A DNA stretch of 64,000 nucleotides from contig WBMZ01015363.1 in NCBI GenBank assembly GCA_013400975.1, positions 1-64,000 on the forward strand, in the 5' to 3' direction. Positions within the stretch are counted from its first letter, which is position 1, and each line of letters starts with the position of its first letter. Shown here piece by piece: positions 1 to 12,100 of this stretch. Below the pieces are notes generated by a model. It made no database searches and was not told the DNA's origin. It saw only the letters and a list, made by a program, of their open reading frames with translations. The translations under genes and the position numbers were made by a program. The DNA comes from Atrichornis clamosus (Eukaryota > Chordata > Aves > Passeriformes > Menuridae).

Positions 1-166
1 GGGCCTGCGGGCCGTGCGCCTCTTCGGGGAGGCTGGGCCCGGCGGGCCGGGAGGCCCCGGCGCGCCCGCGGCCGGTGAGGCCGCTCTCGACTTCAAGCTG
101 GCGGCCGCCGTGCTGCGGAGCGGGGGCGGTGGCGGCTCCGGCAGCGACGAGGACGAGGTGTCCGAG
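1..166 (+). CDS. ANKHD1: ANKHD1 exon 1 (5' partial)
   Basis: Codons run from base 2 (base 1 ends the previous codon) to 166, where GAG is followed by the donor gtgagc. The peptide starts GLRAVRLFGEAGP, continues with a Gly/Pro/Ala-rich stretch, then LDFKLAAAVLR, a five-glycine run and the acidic end SDEDEVSE. Human ANKHD1 has about 40 residues before this point (recalled, not computed), so the start codon lies upstream. The GTG at 14 is internal, not a start. The low-complexity Gly tract is a likely site of length variation between species. It ends in phase 0. If the donor is not used, the frame runs on to a TGA at 209-211. Confidence 0.93.
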
Positions 167-401
167 GTGAGCGATCCCGGCCCGCCCTCCATCCCCTCCG
201 TCGCTTCCTGACAGGGCCGGCCGGGGCCCGCCCGCTCGCCCTCCCTCTAGCCGCGCCGGCCGCACCGCACCGCACCCGCTCGTCCCGGGCCTCTTGCCGT
301 CATGGGCGGGTCCCGGTGGCCCCGCACGGCAGCGCGGCCCGGGGCCGGGGAGGAAGCAGCGAGCGCGGGGATCTCGCCCCGCCGCGCCTCCCGGCGGCCC
401 C

Positions 402-425
402 GGGGAAGGGCCGGGGGCGGCCGGG
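402..425 (+). other. Potential G-quadruplex in 5' end of intron 1
   Basis: Four guanine runs of at least three (402-405, 408-410, 413-417, 423-425) separated by loops of 2-5 bases fit the usual G3+N1-7 pattern. They lie on the coding strand about 240 bases after the exon 1 donor, so the structure could form in the non-template DNA strand or the nascent RNA. Folding is inferred from the pattern only. Confidence 0.5.
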
Positions 426-2586
426 CCCTCTGCGCGCCACGGCCGCGGAGCGGCGTGAGGTTGTGTCCTGACCTCAAGGAGCGGCCTTCACCTGGGAGCA
501 GGTTTGGAGGGGGAGGCGAGATCCTGCACCCAACGGAGAACAAAGTAAAGCCACCAGCCCCACTATTAGTGCCCTGGACTCGGGGTTCCCAGACACGGAT
601 AAATTCCTGTAGATATATTTCCACACACACGCTTTTATGCAACAGAAATATTTCTTAACCAACAAAATGGAAGAGGGTAATGAAGGTGTCTTCCTTTGAT
701 CTTCCAAACTTGTGGAGAGTTCTAAGGGGAGGGCGTTGAGGAGGGACCAGGGCCTTATCCCAACCCAAGTAGAGTTGTTGGACCTGTAAACTTGTATCTA
801 TCCTGCTTTATGTAGCCTAGGGAGAGAAGGTAAATGAAGGCTTTTATCTGTCAGTACTGCACCAAAGGGTGAGTCTTTGTTCCTTAGTTGTCTCTTAGAA
901 AAAGTTGGGATCACAGCTGCATCACAGCCCTTAAGTAGTTTTAGTGGAAAGCAGGAGAAAGTGGCTACCATTTGCCGGCTTATTGCAGTTCCTTTGGGTT
1001 TCTGCAGGAGGAAGAAAATAGCCTAGGTGAGACATACCATTTTTAATTTGGGGGCCAGGTGAGTGTACTTCAGGATGTGTCCGTGTTCCTTCCTGCACAT
1101 GTCCTCCTGTGGCTAAATTTTTTGCCATCTATTGATGATCCCCTTTTGTCCAGCCATCCTGGAACCTGAATCAAATCTTACCTGAATAAAAAAGTGATTA
1201 AACTGATGCAGACCCACATTTAGATTTTGCTCATGAGCACCTAACCTACATTAGAAATTTTGTTAACAGCAGTACATTTAACTAAACTAAAAATCTAATG
1301 ATGAGGCAGATGAATGCTTACATGTGAGCGTTCTTTGTGTGATTGGTGTCGTGAATATACATGTTCAGTCCCATATGGAATTGGGAGTTGCAGTCTATAC
1401 CTGTTTCGGATAGCTGGAAGTCCTACCACAGATAGACTAGGACACAAGTAATTGATGAGTTTCTGCTCTCTAGGAGGTCTTTTATGTCACATTTTAATGT
1501 ATCTTTAAAGATACAAAGCAGTAGCTACAGAACCGGGAAAATGATGGGAAATGGGCTGTATTAGGGTGTTTGTGGCTCTTAACAAGGTGAGCAGAGTCCT
1601 ACTTTGAAAGCTTATCCCTTTTGAACCCACCCCATTATTTAAAGGATATGAAGATTGGACAGCTAAGGTGTTTACTAAGCAGTCTTTTGACTAATAGCAA
1701 GTATTAAGAAAGACAGCCTATTATAAATAATATGTCTGGGAGGTTGGCATTGAGGTCAAAAAAATAAAGGCTCCCAAACAGCTGTTAAATGACTCGTTTG
1801 AAAAACCTGGGTAAAACTTCAGTATTTAAAATAGAGAATAGAAAAAATAAATTGGAATTGAAATACTTGGAGATTTCCAGTGCACACAGAGAGGAGGTGG
1901 GCTAATCTTGGAGTTGAAATTGCCTGGGGAGTTCTTCTGTCTTGTGTTTCTGGTTGTGGAGAGTTACCTGGGGAAGAAGCATGGGTGGGAAGAATGTGCC
2001 TTGCATGCTAGGCTACATGGCTGGGAGCAGTGAGGGGGAAATTTTTTTTTCTGAGAATTAAGGAGGCACCTGTTGTCAGTGTATTTTTGTGTTGTTTTGT
2101 TTTTTGAGCAAAGAAAAGGCAGTTAAGGTCCAGGGATGGAGCATTACAATTCTTGAACAGCACTGCTTTGAGAAGCCAGTCAGTCACTGTTTGGACTGTG
2201 GTCTTGTGCCATGAGTCACTGATTTGGGTGTATGCCTTCAGCTATTGCCAGTGGGTGGAATTAGTGAGAACTAAAAGGGAGGTTTTTTTTAAAAAGTGAG
2301 TTTTTGCCATGCTGCCTTGATCTTCTCTCTACTTTTGATGCTATAAAAATAATGGTACAGTATTCTGTAGGCTCTGCTGCATGTCTGCAGTGGTATTTAG
2401 GTTTTGTATCCTAGTATTAGTCTGAGTTTAATATGCTAAAATAATTGGATTAGTCAAAATGGCAAATGAGTTAGAAAAGAAAATCACCAGGGAAGTGCAG
2501 GACAAAGAGTGTAACGAGGCTTTTATCTAGAGAATGAAAAGAGCAATATATTTTAGCTTAACCTTTTTGAAAATATATTGCATTTC

Positions 2587-2745
2587 TTAGATCAGATCTC
2601 CAAGTACTTTACAGTGGAGAGTACTGTCCCCGTTTTGCAGGTGAAGAGGGTGTGCCCCATTTATCCTGGCTTGCAGAACTGGGAGAAAATCAAAGCTTTC
2701 TGGTTTCCTAGCTCAGTGCCTGCCTATGGTAGTGACCAGGCTGTT
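2587..2745 (+). mobile_element. Decayed MIR-type (CORE-SINE) remnant
   Basis: The segment contains, in the order expected of ancient amniote MIR elements: a 'caagtactttacag' block, a 'tgtccccgttttgcaggtga' block, a 'cagaactgggag' block and a 'ctggtttcctagctcagtgcc' block near the 3' end. These resemble the MIR consensus (as remembered) at the end of the CORE region and tail. Flanking target duplications cannot be seen, consistent with great age. Boundaries are approximate. Confidence 0.6.
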
Positions 2746-5700
2746 GGTTGGGAAACCAAGGACTAAAGTGGGTCCCATACAAATGGGTTGTGTCAGGTCC
2801 ATGAGGTAAAATTTAAATGCAGCTGTGCAGAATATTTTCTAGAATTACCAGTTAAAATTATCACATGCAAATAGAAACAATTGCAAGCTGAAGCATGTCT
2901 TTGGGCATGGAGGGATGAGGCGAGGAGGTTTGTGCTATTCCTGTGTAAAACAGGCTGCTGTGAAGTCTCCTGGTTGCTTGGAGAAACTTCCACCGCTGGT
3001 TGCAGCCTAAGAAATGGAGGTGGTTTTGACCTCAGTGCAAATAGTTGCTTAGTTGCCTTCTAAGCTTGATCAGGGTGTGAACACAGCCTGCAACTTGTTT
3101 CGAGTGAGATTTTTGGTGTGACTTTAAGTGTATTATTACCACTCCTTGTGAATTTTGCTGGCGCTTACAGTGTTGCCAAAGGCACGAGCATTAAACAGCC
3201 TCCTCCACCCTGACTGTGAGGGCTGTAGGTCAAGGTGAAGGTGTGCTGGGAGGGCAGTGCTGAATAGTTCGTGTCCCTTGGGTCTTTGGTGTCCACAGAA
3301 TGTGCAGGTCCTCATCAAAAACCCTCACGGCAGTGAAGTGTGGCAGCCAAGAGTTGAAGCAGGTGATAAATGTGGCCGTGTTAGTGCTTGGGGCTGGTGC
3401 CTTTGCTGAGCTGTTGTAAATCAAGTAGATTTAAACAGTGTCGGCTGTGCCGACAGAAGTACCAGGGGATCTGGGAGCTTGGTTCAGTAAGTGGCTTTTG
3501 GCAGTGAGTGTGTAAATGTAGCAAATCTCTCATATTCTGTAATTCAGGGGTTTTGAGGCCTTCAATGACAGCTGGAGCTCACCAGCCCTTGGCTATGGAG
3601 TCAGCTCAGCTTTCGGCTTCCCTCTCCAGAGCTGCTTCCACCAGCTTGCCTTACTTAAGCCTGTACCTATTGCACAAGCCTCTGGGGATATTTACATAAA
3701 GCATAATTAAAAATCAGACATAACATACCTCCTACAAGGAGTAGGATGAATAGTTGAATGGCATGCACTCCAGAGCAGTTCAGTACCTGGAGGTTTTGTC
3801 TGAGGCCCCTCTCCCTGCAATCTGAGAGCTCTTCATTTTTAAACTGTGCTTTAAATTTAGAGTAAATACACAGTTTGTTTTAAATTGGCAATGTTGTCTA
3901 TTAAAATCATTGCTGTGTTGTTGAACCTTCTTAACATGGATCTGCTTTGTAAATGGAGTGCACAATGCGCCTTTTGACTGCTGAGATTAATGTAACGCTC
4001 AGACATTTTCGTTTTTGTTGTATTGGAAACCATGCAAATAGCAGAGTTTTCTTTACCATAAGAAATATAAATTCAAAAGTGGATGTAAATTCAGGTGGAT
4101 AATATTAGGCAGAAAAGCCTTTTCTCTGAAAAATGTAGGTTTCAGTTTAGCAGTTGATGTTTTTCTTGTTTGACTAGTTATTGCAAGTTGAGGAAGTAAG
4201 AGGTGGAACAAAATAGAAAATTTTCTTCCAGGAATTAATCACTGATTAGAAAACATCAAGGGATAACATGTTCAGGTTTCCAAAAGTTTTGAGGTGACTC
4301 TTCAGAATGCACAGAGCTGGTTAGTAGGGTGTTAATTTATTCCCAGACTGATTAGGTATCTAACTTGTAGAAATCTTGGTAGGTGTCTCAGTAACTTTGC
4401 AAGTCTAGCCTGTGGTAACCAAAAACAATCGGTGTAGTTTTGGTTAATACTTATTATTCAAGAACATTTTAAAATTAACTCATTTCTAAAGTTCCTTGCA
4501 GAACTTGGGCCTCCCTTTAGTGCAGCTTGACCCAGTTGAGTACATGATCTAAAATAAACGTCAGCAACTGTTTTCTAATGATAGGTGTAGAAAGTAAAGA
4601 TGTGAAATACTACTGTATAATTACATAAATATGCAGTGCAACCCCTTGGTAGGGAGAGATTCGCCAAATTTAGCAGAACATCTATATTTAGGTACAAATT
4701 TGCACATAAGTTTCACCAGTCAACTAGTTACGGTCTGGTGGGGAGTGGGAGCATTAATGGTGAATCATGAGTTCTAGTGTTGTGATTTAAATTGGAGCTA
4801 CCTGGCTTCACCCCCATGAGCTTGATATTGGGCAGCTCTCTTGTCTCCTTGCCTTGCCTTGGGGGATATTGGACTACAGCTGTAAGGACATCTGGATGAT
4901 GCCCTAGAGACATTGTCCTCTGCTCGGAGCTCAGACCATCCCTGCAACTTTCAATTGACAGAAGGGTCAGTGTGGAGGAAAGGGGAATACACAGGCACTC
5001 CTTTTTCCATGGACATGCGTGGCCTGGCCTTTGAAACTGGGAGCAGCTCCATGACTGAATTGGTATGTTTGTTGGAGTTCACAGCTGGAGCTCAGACCCT
5101 GCAGGTGAGGGTATTGCAGAGCTTCAATCTTAGTAGGTCATTTTGAGTTCTTGTAACATATATGAGGATTCCTTTAAAATATTAAGCTGTTATTGGGAAA
5201 TAAAAGTGATTCTTGGATTTAAAACAGAAACAAGTCTTGACTTATATGGGAAAAGGAACCTTTCTTAGGTTTGTTTCCCACTGAATACTTCATTAAGCAA
5301 GAAAAATAACTCCTTCATCTTGTTTGAGGACGCTTTGCAGGACTAAGTTAAGCTTTGAAGCCTCACTCTTCAGTAGGGTGCTTTCATTTGTCTTCTGCGG
5401 ATGCTTTCTTCCCTAGCAGCAGCCCGTGTACCATGCAAACACCAACTAAAGGCCTCGTGTAAATCTTATCATCCTAGTGGGAATGTCCTTCTGTGGAATG
5501 GGATATTGTAAGCAAAGTGTTAGAAATCCCTGATTTGTGCAAGTGCTTAAGTAAATTTAGGAAGTTTTTGAGCAGTGCCTGGCCTCAGAGATTATTGTAA
5601 GTAGAAACTCTCTCACTGATACCTCATATGACTTTGGTCTATGATAAACTGAGGTTTAGTTAACTTTGAAATTATACAAATACTTATTTTTGTAGCACCA

Positions 5701-6094
5701 GACTGCTGTAACAAGGTTACAACCTTATGTTAATAAAACCATGCTGCCTCTGGCTAGGAGGGGTACAAATTAATTAATATTTGGATTTAGGGGTTCATTT
5801 AGTGAAGATTATATGCTATAGTTGATAGTATACACAGAGATGTATTGTAATAGAATACAGATAGTTTCTGGTGGGTGTTTTCCCCCAACAAGTAGCTCTC
5901 CCTTGTTGTTGTGAAAGTGCAGAGGTTTCATTTTGCGTTTTTTTGGAGGAATGTTGAGTAAGTGAAATTTATGGAAATGCATCCTATCATAGGATAGTGT
6001 CTTCCTTTTATTCTTGCAACTCATTATTTAAGAGTTTTTTCTTATGTAACGTTGGTTATTCAAAAGTTTTATAAAATACTAGAACATTTTTTAC

Positions 6095-6134
6095 AGTATT
6101 GTGCATCTTCTGCTCAAATGCAGAAGATGATACT
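6095..6134. repeat. Inverted repeat / hairpin in intron 1
   Basis: A perfect 10-bp inverted repeat, CATCTTCTGC at 6104-6113 and GCAGAAGATG at 6120-6129, is separated by the 6-base loop TCAAAT. After a one-sided 4-base bulge the stem can extend by five more pairs (6095-6099 with 6130-6134). In the transcript this would form a short hairpin. Function unknown. Confidence 0.6.
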
Positions 6135-9100
6135 TACGATAAAACATAAAAGTGTTGGTCCCGTGCTGGATTCTGTTACTTTTTTCTTGCTTTTTGTGAG
6201 ATGAGACCCCTTACTCGCTTTTGTCCTTTGCTTTTAAGAGGGAATTGTGGAGATTCTTTTCAGAAGTATTTAGCTCTTCCAAAGCATCCCAGAATATGAA
6301 GGAAAAGTATTGTAGACTGAGAGGGGTTACTAATGGTTGGATTATGATGTTGTGTTTGTCAGAATGCTGGTAGTATCTGAGAATAGGTGTGTGTTGCTGG
6401 CTGCTCTGACCAGGGGAGCTTTTGAAGGTACCTAGCTGCATATCTATCCTGCAGGAAAAAAACAGTCCCTATTAAAAAGAAAAAAAGGATGTTTTATTGA
6501 CTGGTGGACAGTGGGCCAACAGAAAGTCATCTCACGTGTTTTTCACCTTTCATGTTTTAGTGTTAGGTTTTAGCTAGGGCCCTAAGTTACTCTCCCTTGC
6601 CTTCAGTAAAACATAAGGATTACTAATTAACTAGGATTTTCTTCTAAGAAAATCCCTAAACTTGTTGAACTTTTCCCTTTCCAAAACCATGAATAAAACT
6701 AATGGGGTCACATGATGGGTAGGTAGTAAGTCAGTCATATTTCAAACCAAGGGAAGAGGAGATATCAGCTTTTGGGGATGAATGATCTGCTTCAAAACTG
6801 CAATCCTCAATCGTGGTGACTTCTGAGCATCACCTGTTCAGAGTATGTGTTCCTCCACAGAGTGAAAGGGAGCCTCTCAAGTGGATGCTGGACATTTAGG
6901 ATTTGTTAGGATAAATTCAATAGCTTATGTAGCTTAGATAAATGTATCTCTTTTAAAAATTGTTTGTGGAAAACAGTTTTGTAAAACATTTTTAAGCCCT
7001 TGTATTGCTGCATCTTGAATTTTGAGTGGAACATAGCTTAGACAGGACTCTATTAACAGTTTCTTTGAAATGACTAAGTGCTGGCTGGGGAGTTACGCTG
7101 GGGTTTCTGCTGCTTTGGCAGTAGTACAGCGTGCACAGACCTGTTTATCCAGGCCTTGAAAAGATTAGCTGCCACTAGCGTGGGCTCTGAGAGAGGCAGA
7201 AAGCCCAGGATGATTTCCAGTTTGCTATAAGTCTCTGGATAATTAGTCACTTGAAATGTTGAGACTCTTCTGTCTGAAATGTATAGGTTGGCCTGGAAAC
7301 AGATTATTGAATTACTGTTGTATTCAAGATCCACTTGTATGATTTTTTTTTTCTATTTAAGCATTGTTCCCTTGGATTGAAAGGAGATCTTAAAATGTCA
7401 TTTCCAAGAAGGTGACTTAGAATACTTCCCATCTTGGTTGGGTGTGAGCTTTTACATTAGCAAACAAATGAATCTATTCATCTTCTGTCTTAAAAGTTTC
7501 CTTCACTTTGTTTTAATGCCTGGGATTTAATACTTGAGCAGGGACGCTTGGAAGCCCTGGCTAAATGGATGCAACAATTCTGTTTTATATTCTAATAAAT
7601 CACAATATTGGATTACACCAGCTCTTTCTTGGTTTGAGATGAGGAAAGAAGAGGGGCTATTTCTGCAGGAATAATAGATAGAAAAAACGGGAGGAGGAAA
7701 TCCTAAAGCACATGGGGAAGATGAAGCACTGAAAACATGATTTAGAGTGGACTGAGAGAGGAGAAAATAAGGAGTGCTTTTAGTGCAAGTGGTGCTTATT
7801 TTAGGCAAGTTTCCTGGTCTCCATTCAAAGGTTTTCTTTGGTATAACGTATATGTCAAGAATAGGCACTTGATTTACTGGGATTCATGTGAATTTTGAAT
7901 AAGCTTCAGTTGTCAGTTCCAATTCTGTAAATGACAGCTCCTTGCTGCAAAAGATTGGTTTGTACATTGGGAAGACTTAGTCATACTTATTTTTGTTTAT
8001 CAGACATTGAATATGGGATAGCTGCAGGCTGGTTTTAAGGGTTCTTTGGATTTTTTCAGTAGTTACTGAGATGAGTAAAGCTTTCTTTTCTGCTATACAG
8101 GGAAACTTTGTAACATTGCCAGTTTCTTGTACCAAGAGGAGTCAACTCGTGTGTTGCGAGTCTTAATTTTGTGAGGGCTAACAGGGTGCAATCATGTTGC
8201 TTATTGTTGTGAAACAGTGTTTTAATAAAAATAAATTGTTGTAGTTTGTAGTATTCAGAACTACTTAAATAGCATAGGGGTATCTAGTGTCGGTTGCTTA
8301 AGAGAGAAATTAGGTAAGTGGTTAAATTGACATAAACCATTTGACAGGTGCTTGTCCAGGAATGTCTGCTTATGGTTCAGTATGAGAGCAAGAAAATTGA
8401 AAACTGAGATCAGCAATCTGTGGAGAGGAAGAGTAGCCCCATAAAACATTAATTCCAATTTATTGTTTTATCTGCATGTTTCAGATAAGAGCTGTAATTT
8501 TGACGACTGGCTTGGGGTGCCAGGCTTGAGACCCTGTGGTGGAGCAGCCATAAAGATGTTAGTCTTGCTCACTGCCTACTGTCTCTCCCATCATTTTAGT
8601 CAGCTTGTGTGGTAACACAGCAAGAACATTGGGTTTTACATGTGGGTGTTGGACTCATGGCCCACACTGTGTGTGTGAGGGCCTTACCTCGTCTGCAGTT
8701 ACAAATCATGAAGTTGAGTCCTCCTGTATTTACACTGTATCTATAGCAGCGTCTGCAGCATGAACCTGTGTTCTGGAAGGAGCTCACCACAGCTCAGATC
8801 CTATAACTGCTTGTTTCATTAGCTGGTAATTGCTTAATATCTATGGGAATAAAAGCTGTCCTTTAGATAATCTTGCCTCAAGTTTGTCAGCTTACTGTTG
8901 CAATTGGAGCTAAACAGATTTGCACCCCTTCTCTCCCCACCCTCCCAATCTAATGCCCTGTCTACAGAGCTGCTGCTGTCACTGGTGCTGAGTGCTGGCA
9001 GCTCCCCTTCAAGGTGGAGGGATGGTCAGCTTTGTGGCCTCACAGGGAGCTTAGGTGATTTAATGCCTTGCAATTCCCAGAAGAATGATCTTCCAGCTTG

Positions 9101-12100
9101 TCAGACCACTTTGTAAGTCCATGAAATTCAGTAAAGTGGCAGAAAATTATTTGTTCCCTCCCCTGAGTTTTCTCCCTCTTTGACATGTTAAAGCAACCTA
9201 TGAAAGTGTCTGACAGCTGCCTGACTTGTCACAAGGTGGGCAGTAACTGGAAATGATGCTTCAGGTACTTTATGCTCTCCACTGAGGTGGTGACGTCCCC
9301 GAGTACCCTGTACCCCCCCTGGTTGGCAGGATAGTGTGTAACCACAGGGTCATAGCACTGGACAATGCTCTCTTGGTGAGAAGTCATGGTGGCTTCTGTC
9401 TTCTTGGACTGGAACTTTTTTTTTTTAAATGGGAGAAACTGTCTTCACAAGCTACAGCTCAAGCCAAACAGAGTGGGTATGGTTTTATATCATTAATTAT
9501 GTCTGAACTGTTGTTCCCATTGATTCTATGTTGCTTCTATGTACTGATTCTGGAGTACTTCCCTGAAATGTTTATTTTCTTTCTCTAGCTTTGAAGTGCC
9601 AAGAAAGGGCAATGTCCTGAGACTCCACTGAAAGGTTTTGTGAAAATACCCATGTTTGTGTTTGGTTTTTCCTCTTCATTTATTCCGTCTCTTGAAACTG
9701 AAATGGTAGTGCAGGAAGACACCGTAAGCAGGTGCAAAAATGTTTGGCTGGGCTGGCAGGGGAAGAATGCCGAAAAGTGCACCTTCAGGTAAACCACAGC
9801 CAGGCCTTTTGATGGTGTTAAGTCCACACCAGGGGGGTAGTGGTGCACTTACTTGTCGCAGGGAGCATCTAAAAGTGCCGTGTGAGTGACAAAGTCCTTT
9901 GCCTTATTTTTTCCTTGGAATAATTGTTTTTAATGGTTTTGAAGCTAGCATTGTTTATATGTGGAATTTAAAGGGGTTTGATGTCAAATTTGAAATACAA
10001 ACTAATTTTCAGTCTTAACTTAGTGCTATGTGCTATCACTGTTTCCCAAAACTTTTAGAGCAGGATTGCAAGTATTAATTCAATATTGGCAGTTTAATAA
10101 AGGACGTGACAACATAAACTGTTAGAGGTTGGGTTTATCAGACAAAACCACAGCAACTTTCTACTGTGATCCTAATACAGCATTGCACATATTGTTAATT
10201 CTGGAATGAAAATAGTTTAATTATAGATGATCTATTTCAATTTAATAGGCATGAACTTTCAGTCTGATCTACAGGCCTGTGTTAGCTTTGAGGAAGTGAA
10301 TATCCCTCTGCATTTATTCAGATATATTTAGATAAATGTCCAAATGGAATCCTTACAGAAATAATTAGGAAGGGTTTCCTAAAACAAAAGAGAAAATTGG
10401 GTAGTCATTTATTTGCATAAAAAATAAGAGTTTAGGAGTCCAGTCAAGTTCTTGGACCTTGATTATTTGTAGGTGCTCCACAAACAGAGCAAAGAGTATT
10501 GTTCCCCCAAAAAAGTATTCATAGCTCAAGGTGTTGCTGAAAAATGCCAGTTCAAGGAAATAATTTAATAGCTGCTTTCTCTTTCCTATCAAGATGTTTT
10601 GCAAAGATAGTCTTGCCAGCAGCACTAGTTTGGCACAAATGGAAGGAGAAGGGAGAATGAGCTGTTTCTGCTGCTGTGCTAACCTACAGGAGGAGATAAA
10701 GGTGCTGTACAGCTACCCAGGAAGCTTTCCATCGTCTGAAGCCTCTCAGGAACGAACAGGCTATTTGTGAGCAGGTCTGGCCTATTCTGGGAAAAGTACT
10801 TTGCTGTAGTGCAGCATAGGGAAGATCATTTTAGATTTAATATTGGAAATGTGTTGTAACCCTGCATGTCATTGTCCTCTCAAGAACTGCCAGTGTTAGT
10901 GGGATGTTGGTGCCTGCAAAGTCCCTTTACATACCTCTGACCTGCGCTAAACTCAGTCCTGGTATTAACATGTAAACACTGATGTAGTTGAGTCCAAATA
11001 GCTGTGATGTAGCTGCTCTGGAGGGAGGAGCCAGTGGTGTAACTGGATCTGTGGAGCTGCGAGGCTGCTGCAGTCTTTGGCAGAACTTCAGGGAAGGTCC
11101 ATCATTGCTGTGGAAGAGCACGAGACACACGGTGTAGTGAAGCCCTGCCCTTGGGTCCCGTGCAGCTTCTTGGGTTTTGACCAGGAATTATTCCTAGTTG
11201 AAATTCTTTTGGCAGTTAGAATAATGTCTTGAATCCATGTGTTCCTAATGAGCCTTACCAAGTAAGATGCTTATTAACTGCCCAAAGCAGCTCGCAAAAT
11301 AATCCAAAAATAGCACAGTGACTGGTTACTCTATCACTTTGCTGCAGATCTGATTAGGATTGAGCAGAGTGCCTAAATTTTACCACATGAGCAGTGTATT
11401 AGGTCTTTCAGGAATGCTAAAATGAAATATGTTTGGGGTTTTTGTTTTGATTTTTAAGTACATTTTTTGTTGTTAAAAGCCAAATTTGTTTCATATATTT
11501 GGGGTAGTTTGATTTAAAAAAATTATTAATATGTGATCATTGTAGGTCACTTCCATTCACAAGAGATATCTGATCAATTAGGTAATTTCTTACTCTGCTA
11601 TTAGTGATATAATACCAACTGTTCATTCTCTTTAGGCATGTCTTAGTGTGTGAGAAACTGCATTGATCTACAGAAACATCAGACGTTCTGTCTTGAAAAT
11701 ACATTGAAGCTTGATCTGGGAGACTGTCAGTGGTACAGCTATTTTAACATTTTGCATATGGATTTTCAGTATTTTCACACTCAAGTTATATTTGTATTGT
11801 GGGTCTGTTATTAAGCTCTTACTAAAACTCAAAAACTAAAAATTGATGCTCAACATGTGCAGTAATAATGAAAGCATCTGCCTTCCTGTGATATAAAACT
11901 ATGATGAAAATATTTTATATGAAGCAAGATTTTTGGTGAGATTTTAAATGTGTAAGGTCTCTGAAAGTACAGTTGCTGATGTAAAGAAGAGCTGAAAGGC
12001 AGGAAGACTTGAAAAGAGTGGAGAAAAGAGTTCATACTGCACCGGTACTACCCAACTTGTACCCTAAGTGAAAGCTGTATGTGTGCTCACTTTAATTAGT

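Larger units (their letters stand above)
1..470. promoter_or_regulatory. CpG island covering exon 1 and start of intron 1
   Basis: The first roughly 470 bases are very GC-rich with dense CpG, then composition falls abruptly to the AT-rich level of the rest of the window. This is the 3' part of a promoter-associated CpG island of the kind expected for a broadly expressed gene. The core promoter is upstream of the window. The boundary is judged by eye. Confidence 0.85.

Noticed and set aside
302..658. 118-codon open frame from the CpG island into intron 1
   Set aside because: It is arginine/glycine-rich because of GC composition and lies after a clear donor at 167; no homology recognised.
5581..5670. 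gataaactgaggtttagttaact, resembling a MIR segment
   Set aside because: Single short similarity without the flanking blocks in order.
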